Source: Eutreptiella sp. 'Long Island Sound 2002' (lineage: Eukaryota; Euglenozoa; Euglenophyceae; Eutreptiales; Eutreptiaceae). From it: a DNA stretch of 64,000 bases. The position numbers were made by a program, and so were the translations under genes. Location of the stretch: contig OZ038378.1 in the NCBI GenBank assembly GCA_964036045.1, positions 55,177,995 to 55,241,994 on the forward strand, read 5' to 3'. Within the stretch, counting starts at the first letter, position 1. Every line of letters starts with the position of its first letter. A model generated the notes under the pieces. The model had not been told where the DNA came from, did not search any database, and worked only from the letters and a program-made list of their open reading frames with translations. This document shows, piece by piece, positions 60,274-64,000 of this stretch.

Positions 60274-60827
60274 CACCTCATATCCCGGACTTTTCCTCGG
60301 CACCCCTTGATGCTATCTTTCTTCAAGATGCGTCTTGGTTCCCAGCAGGGCGACATTTTGGGGGTGTTGTGGCTGTGTTAAATGTGCACACAGGTCATTA
60401 CATGTTGCATCACATTCCGATCCCCATCTTCTGTGACAACTCATATCAGGCTGAGTTGTATGTTGCATGGGTAGTCGTGCGTGCCCGAGCTTGTGCATGC
60501 TGGTTCATGCGCGATGAAAGGTGGTCCCTCACTGATTCCAACTCCTATATTACGGCACTTGGGTCTCGCAACGACGGCGCTTCCCCTTTGGTTGTGTCCC
60601 TTCTAACTGCATGTCGCTCCTTGATCCAAAACACCGCCTTTCCCCGGCACCTGTACTCCCACCTCACAAGCACCTTTTTGCACTGTGTGATGGATGTTGT
60701 GGACTGCTTAGCACGAGATGTGGGGATGTCCCAAACCCCCCGATACGGATGGATACCGGAACTTCAGGAGCTCCCGGTTCTTTTAACACACAATGATCAA
60801 CAAATACAAGTTTTCCAAGCTTTTTGA
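60189..60827 (+). pseudogene. LINE RNase H domain
   Basis: This frame is open from 60,189 to 60,827 and has no Met start of its own, so it is a continuation of the RT polyprotein in another frame. All four acidic positions are in place: Asp in FLQDASW (60,327-60,329), Glu in YQAELYVAW (60,453-60,455), Asp in LTDSNSY (60,534-60,536) and Asp in MDVVDCLA (60,702-60,704), with a His-Leu-Tyr-Ser-His stretch before the last. This pattern is that of LINE RNase H, which removes the RNA strand during target-primed reverse transcription. The domain itself appears intact, in contrast to the RT box. Confidence 0.78.
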
Positions 60828-60910
60828 ACAAAAAGATTCCTGCCTGTGTCCTGTACCACTAGAATGTTCCGTATTATCCCCCCAATCTGCTTCTGTACAA
60901 ATGGGTTGTT

Positions 60911-61531
60911 ATGTCTGGTTCCACCAAGTGGGGTATTCACCCACGGACGGTTGCCACCAGAAAGGGTCTGTATACCCCTCCTGCATCTGCCACTTGCTGT
61001 ATGTGTGGGGCCACAGTTACCCCGCGCCACTATACTCGGGAATGCCCGCTTTTGGATTTCTTCCGCATTGCCGTACACACTCAACTGGCTTTGGCTATTT
61101 CTGACTTTGTGCCACGCTGGTCGATTAACTGTGTCACGTTATCCGGCATTCAAATTTTCTACGGAAACTCCTTGTTTGGCATCTCTGTTGGTCCTGCAGC
61201 TCTGGCAGGTCCTATGGCATATCCCTATGCCAATCTGGGTGTCACCGGTGAAGTTACACCCGCAAATGAGAAGCTTCTACTCAGTAGGGGTATCACACGC
61301 AATGCGTTGCGTCATACATTAGGTTTTGTGTTTCGTATTGTAGTCACCATTCACTCCCGACACTGCTTGCCTGCCATCCCGTCACTGCCCGACCACTGTG
61401 CCCATATCTCGGACGATGAACGATTATTTTTATCTTGGATTGAACCCAATCCGGAGGTGCATCTGCCTTCCACCTGGTCTTTTTCCGCCCCTAGGGCGAT
61501 ACAATGGCCTCATCCCGCGATCCTGCGCTAG
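60911..61531 (+). pseudogene. LINE C-terminal CCHC zinc-knuckle region
   Basis: A third frame carries CCMCGATVTPRHYTREC, a C-x2-C-x7-H-x4-C knuckle with the Cys codons at 60,995, 61,004 and 61,043 and the His codon at 61,028. It is followed by PLLDFFR, as in the zinc-binding tail after RT/RNase H in many LINEs. It is about 170 bases past the stop of the RNase H frame, the usual distance. The remaining 160 residues to the TAG at 61,529 have no motif I recognise. In intact elements the knuckle binds template RNA or target DNA. Confidence 0.68.
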
Positions 61532-62840
61532 GTGGTTGCCGTGTTCGCCATGTCGTTGTCTATAACCCGGTTTATCACCGGGAGGGGAATCACCCAAGGT
61601 CCTCCTACACCATCCGTATATTGGTTTTCCGCTACTCACCTGCAGGGTCGCACCCCACCCTGATTGTTTGCCCAGATCCGCGAGTGCATTTTCGATCTTC
61701 CCCATTCGGATCTCCCCCCCTACTCCCTTCATGGTCGTGTGGTTTGGTCTATGGAATACGGGTACCCAAGTCGGCATCTTAGCTTATGGCTAGATGCCAA
61801 GCTGCCTGTTGGTCACAGACAAGCGGCGCTCCGGCTCGTTATGCAGTGGGCTCTATCCCTGGTGGGTGTCCCACCTAGGCATAGTTGTGCCGACATCACG
61901 GTGGCTTTTATCGAAGTGGACTTACACAAGAAAACAACGTGCGCTACTTTGTCGGTTTGAATGACACTAATTGCGCTTCTCACTGTGCTTGCGTCGTGCC
62001 TCTGCCTTTGTCTCGAACAGGTTCCCTGCGGATATTTGTGACGATTGTACCTCACTGCTTCGATCCAAACAACACGAGCTGCCATACCCTAGGATTCATG
62101 ACATCACAATCGCCTGGTAAACATGCAGGTCTCCAGCAAGCAAAGTATTCAGCATTGGGCCTACGTCCATGTGGGAATGTTCCACCCGGGGGCCCCACGT
62201 TAAATCCGTGGATACCCGGTAGGTGGGGACGGTCCACACATCGTCACCCGTGGCACAGTGGTGACCCCCCAACCCAAGGGGCATCGCTGGGATCTCGCCG
62301 TTGACCTGTGAGGGGGAGTCACAGAGGGTCCCCCGCGTTCCCGTGCCCAATATTGGCCACGGCGGGGTAAAAAGCATAAGCTGGTCCCTCCTCCTCCCCC
62401 CCTCTCTTCTCATACATGCTTCAGCGTGCCACAGTCCTGTGCCTCCGACTGAGCCAGTTCTTGAAGCTCCTGGAGGATGGCCTTGTTACACAACGTCAGT
62501 TTTTCGGACCCTCCGTCCACACTGTCTGTCTGTCCCAGACGTGTCTGACCTGGCGTGAAAACGGTGCCTGTACTTGTGCCGTGTATACACCAGTTTTGCC
62601 TTATGTCCTTGTGGAGTGCCCCTGCACCGCAAGTGAGGTGTCCGTGCCGGTCCACGCTCCCATCCATCCGCAGCTGGTCCCCACATGTTGTGTAACCCCC
62701 AGAATACACCCAACTGCTTTTCCAACCGCCCGTACCGCCTTTCATCTTCCAGACGGGCGTTCTTTGGTATTACCGTGGCTCTCCCTACTTCATGCCTACA
62801 GGAGTGCAGCTGGTGTCTAGTGCCATGTCTTTTATGTGAC
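61532..62840. other. Probable LINE 3' region or unassigned sequence
   Basis: No coding domain is recognised. An open frame at 61,664-61,960 gives LWLDAKLPVGHRQAALRLV, which I cannot place. GC-rich sequence at 62,180-62,340 includes a stem-loop GTCACC (62,243-62,248) with GGTGAC (62,260-62,265). This could be the 3' untranslated part of the LINE, which often carries structures recognised by the reverse transcriptase, but no poly-A or short terminal repeat is visible. Confidence 0.4.
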
Positions 62841-63598
62841 CTGTTTGCCCCGGGGGGGCGGCCGGGCCCGGTCCTTGTATGCGACAGCCCATTTTCAAGG
62901 AGGACCAAAATGGGCCACCACCACCTCAAAACGGTCCAAAAACACTTGTTTTAGCATCACACATGGTCTAGGATCATTTTTGAAAAAAGTCAATTTTTTG
63001 CCCCTATTTGACCCTGTTGACCCATTTGGGCACCCACCTGTTTGGGTGTTGAGCTTGCAGCTTGCTGCAGCCTAGTGGGCCTAGGCATTGGGGTCTAGGC
63101 GTCCGTTTGGGCAATTCTGAGGGGTGGAAACCACAAAGAGTGGGGGGTTGCGGGTGGAGTAGGTGCCCTCGGAATCGCATTTTGAGCCATGTAGCCAAAG
63201 ATATGGCCTATTCTTGGTTTGTGGCTGTCGGCATTTGGAGCTTCTGGGGGCCTTTTTGGGCCGTTTCCGGGACATATCATGGCGTTAGAGGGCCGCAAAG
63301 AGCTCGTTGACACGGGGAAGTCAAGCGGCACGTGGAGTGTACCCACCGTTTCCCTACGTTTGGCCGTTTTGAATGTGTTCCGGGGCTTTTTTGGCCCAAA
63401 AATGGCTGTTTTTGGCCCTAAACTGCGGTTCTTGAAACTGAGGTCCGCCACTTGCGAATCCCGTTCCCGGCCGCCACTGTTGAGTTTCTCGCTCAAACTT
63501 TGTGTGATTGTACTTCACACCCATAGGTATCATTCACCAAAATTTCACCCAAACCTGAAGCACCACGACGAAGTTCTGATTTTTTCCCATTTCGCGCG
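62841..63598. other. Non-coding stretch, possibly repetitive
   Basis: There are no domain-bearing ORFs; frames of 60-150 codons overlap on both strands without consistent features. T-rich and G-rich words recur, such as GGGCCTTTTTGGGCC-like sequence near 63,249-63,263 and GGGGCTTTTTTGGCCC near 63,382. Local palindromes include GCAGCTTGCTGC (63,058-63,069) and CCTAGTGGGCCTAGG (63,072-63,086). It looks like a dispersed repeat or unique intergenic DNA. Confidence 0.35.
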
Positions 63599-63600
63599 TG

Positions 63601-63650
63601 CTGCTGCTTGCTGCTTGCTGCTTGCTTGCTTGCTGCTGCTGCTGCTGCTA
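63601..63650. repeat. CTG/CTTG microsatellite
   Basis: This is an interrupted run of CTG and CTTG units ending with several pure CTG copies. Read in frame with the following sequence it gives Leu/Ala repeats, with no sign of a gene. Confidence 0.9.
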
Positions 63651-63739
63651 AGCCTGGTAGGTCCACCCTAGACACTAAAAAGGGTTATAAAACCAAGACT
63701 GGTTCCACCAGCTCGGTGACCTTAAGCATAACCCAAATC

Positions 63740-63891
63740 CCCCCCCCCCCCTCACCCCTGGCTGGACACCCCCCTGACCCCCGGCCAGCCCCCCCCCCGA
63801 CCCCCGGTTGGACCCCCCCCCCCGACCCCCGGCTTGACCCCCCGACTCCCGGCTTGACCCCCCCCCCGACCCCCGGCTGGACCCCCCCCCA

Positions 63892-63924
<33 letters not shown>
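63740..63924. repeat. C-rich minisatellite ending in poly-C
   Basis: A 12-C run at 63,740-63,751 is followed by about six copies of a variable unit of roughly 17-30 bases built on GACCCCCGGCTGGAC separated by C runs, and then a 29-C run at 63,896-63,924. Length is probably unreliable because of the homopolymers. Pro-rich and Gly-rich ORFs across it are artefacts. Confidence 0.85.
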
Positions 63925-63927
<3 letters not shown>

Positions 63928-64000
63928 AAGTTTTGACAGATAGCTGGGGGGGTGTCGCATCAGGACCGGTTGTAGTCGCCCCCCCGGGCTGTTTGCGTTG

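Larger units (their letters stand above)
57474..61531 (+). mobile_element. Decayed APE-type LINE (EN-RT-RNase H-CCHC)
   Basis: In order on the plus strand there are an APE endonuclease C-terminal half, a reverse transcriptase with LINE-type motifs, an RNase H domain and a CCHC zinc knuckle. This order is that of ORF2 in RNase H-bearing LINE clades (I, Tad, LOA and relatives). The coding sequence is split among three frames with at least one in-frame stop and at least three frame changes. No poly-A tail or target-site duplication was identified, so the outer ends are unknown. The 5' end may lie as far as 54 kb and the 3' end near 62.4 kb. The clade cannot be assigned without a phylogeny. Confidence 0.82.

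Noticed and set aside
63608-63943. Proline-rich and glycine-rich ORFs at the right end
   Set aside because: They are direct readings of the C-rich minisatellite and the poly-C run.
51228-64000. tRNA, rRNA or snRNA genes
   Set aside because: I looked for cloverleaf-like boxes and rRNA core words on both strands and found nothing convincing. A covariance-model scan would be decisive.

Overview
The window is eukaryotic DNA. The signs are a roughly 51-kb satellite array, GT-AG intron signals around an EF-hand exon, and a decayed APE-type non-LTR retrotransposon (LINE). There is no bacterial gene layout. The sequence alone does not fix the species. Long poly-G/poly-C tracts and a sparse, intron-containing gene region would fit a protist or alga, but that is only an inference.

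Layout. Bases 1-285 hold a left flank with two diverged copies of another repeat. Bases 286-51,227 are one uninterrupted tandem array of a 48-bp unit, about 1,060 copies, with no foreign insertion seen. Each unit carries a telomere-like GGGGTTAGGG, a perfect 6-bp hairpin across the unit junction and three CpG sites. The array is built from nested higher-order duplications (192 bp to 3,070 bp). Their lengths are multiples of 48 plus or minus small offsets that are explained by recurrent 47-, 49- and 50-bp units. Because 48 is divisible by three and three of the six consensus frames lack a stop, the array is full of very long ORFs (up to about 2,000 codons). I treat these as by-products, with one minus-strand frame noted as worth testing.

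Bases 51,228-52,620 are low-complexity C-rich DNA, a poly-C/poly-G inverted repeat and a TGCC-type microsatellite. Bases 52,995-53,199 are a convincing EF-hand exon with plausible splice signals. Bases 55,086-55,610 encode an unrecognised 174-residue protein. A retroelement RNase H remnant lies at 56,643-57,062. From about 57,474 to 61,531 there is a broken LINE in the order endonuclease, reverse transcriptase, RNase H, CCHC knuckle, spread over several frames, with an in-frame stop and a substituted catalytic residue. The last 2.4 kb is unassigned DNA, a CTG/CTTG microsatellite and a C-rich minisatellite ending in a 29-base poly-C run.

The parts do not form a pathway. The picture is a heterochromatin-like satellite domain grown by repeated segmental duplication, next to a gene-poor, retroelement-rich flank. 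The most distinctive object is the satellite and its datable internal architecture.
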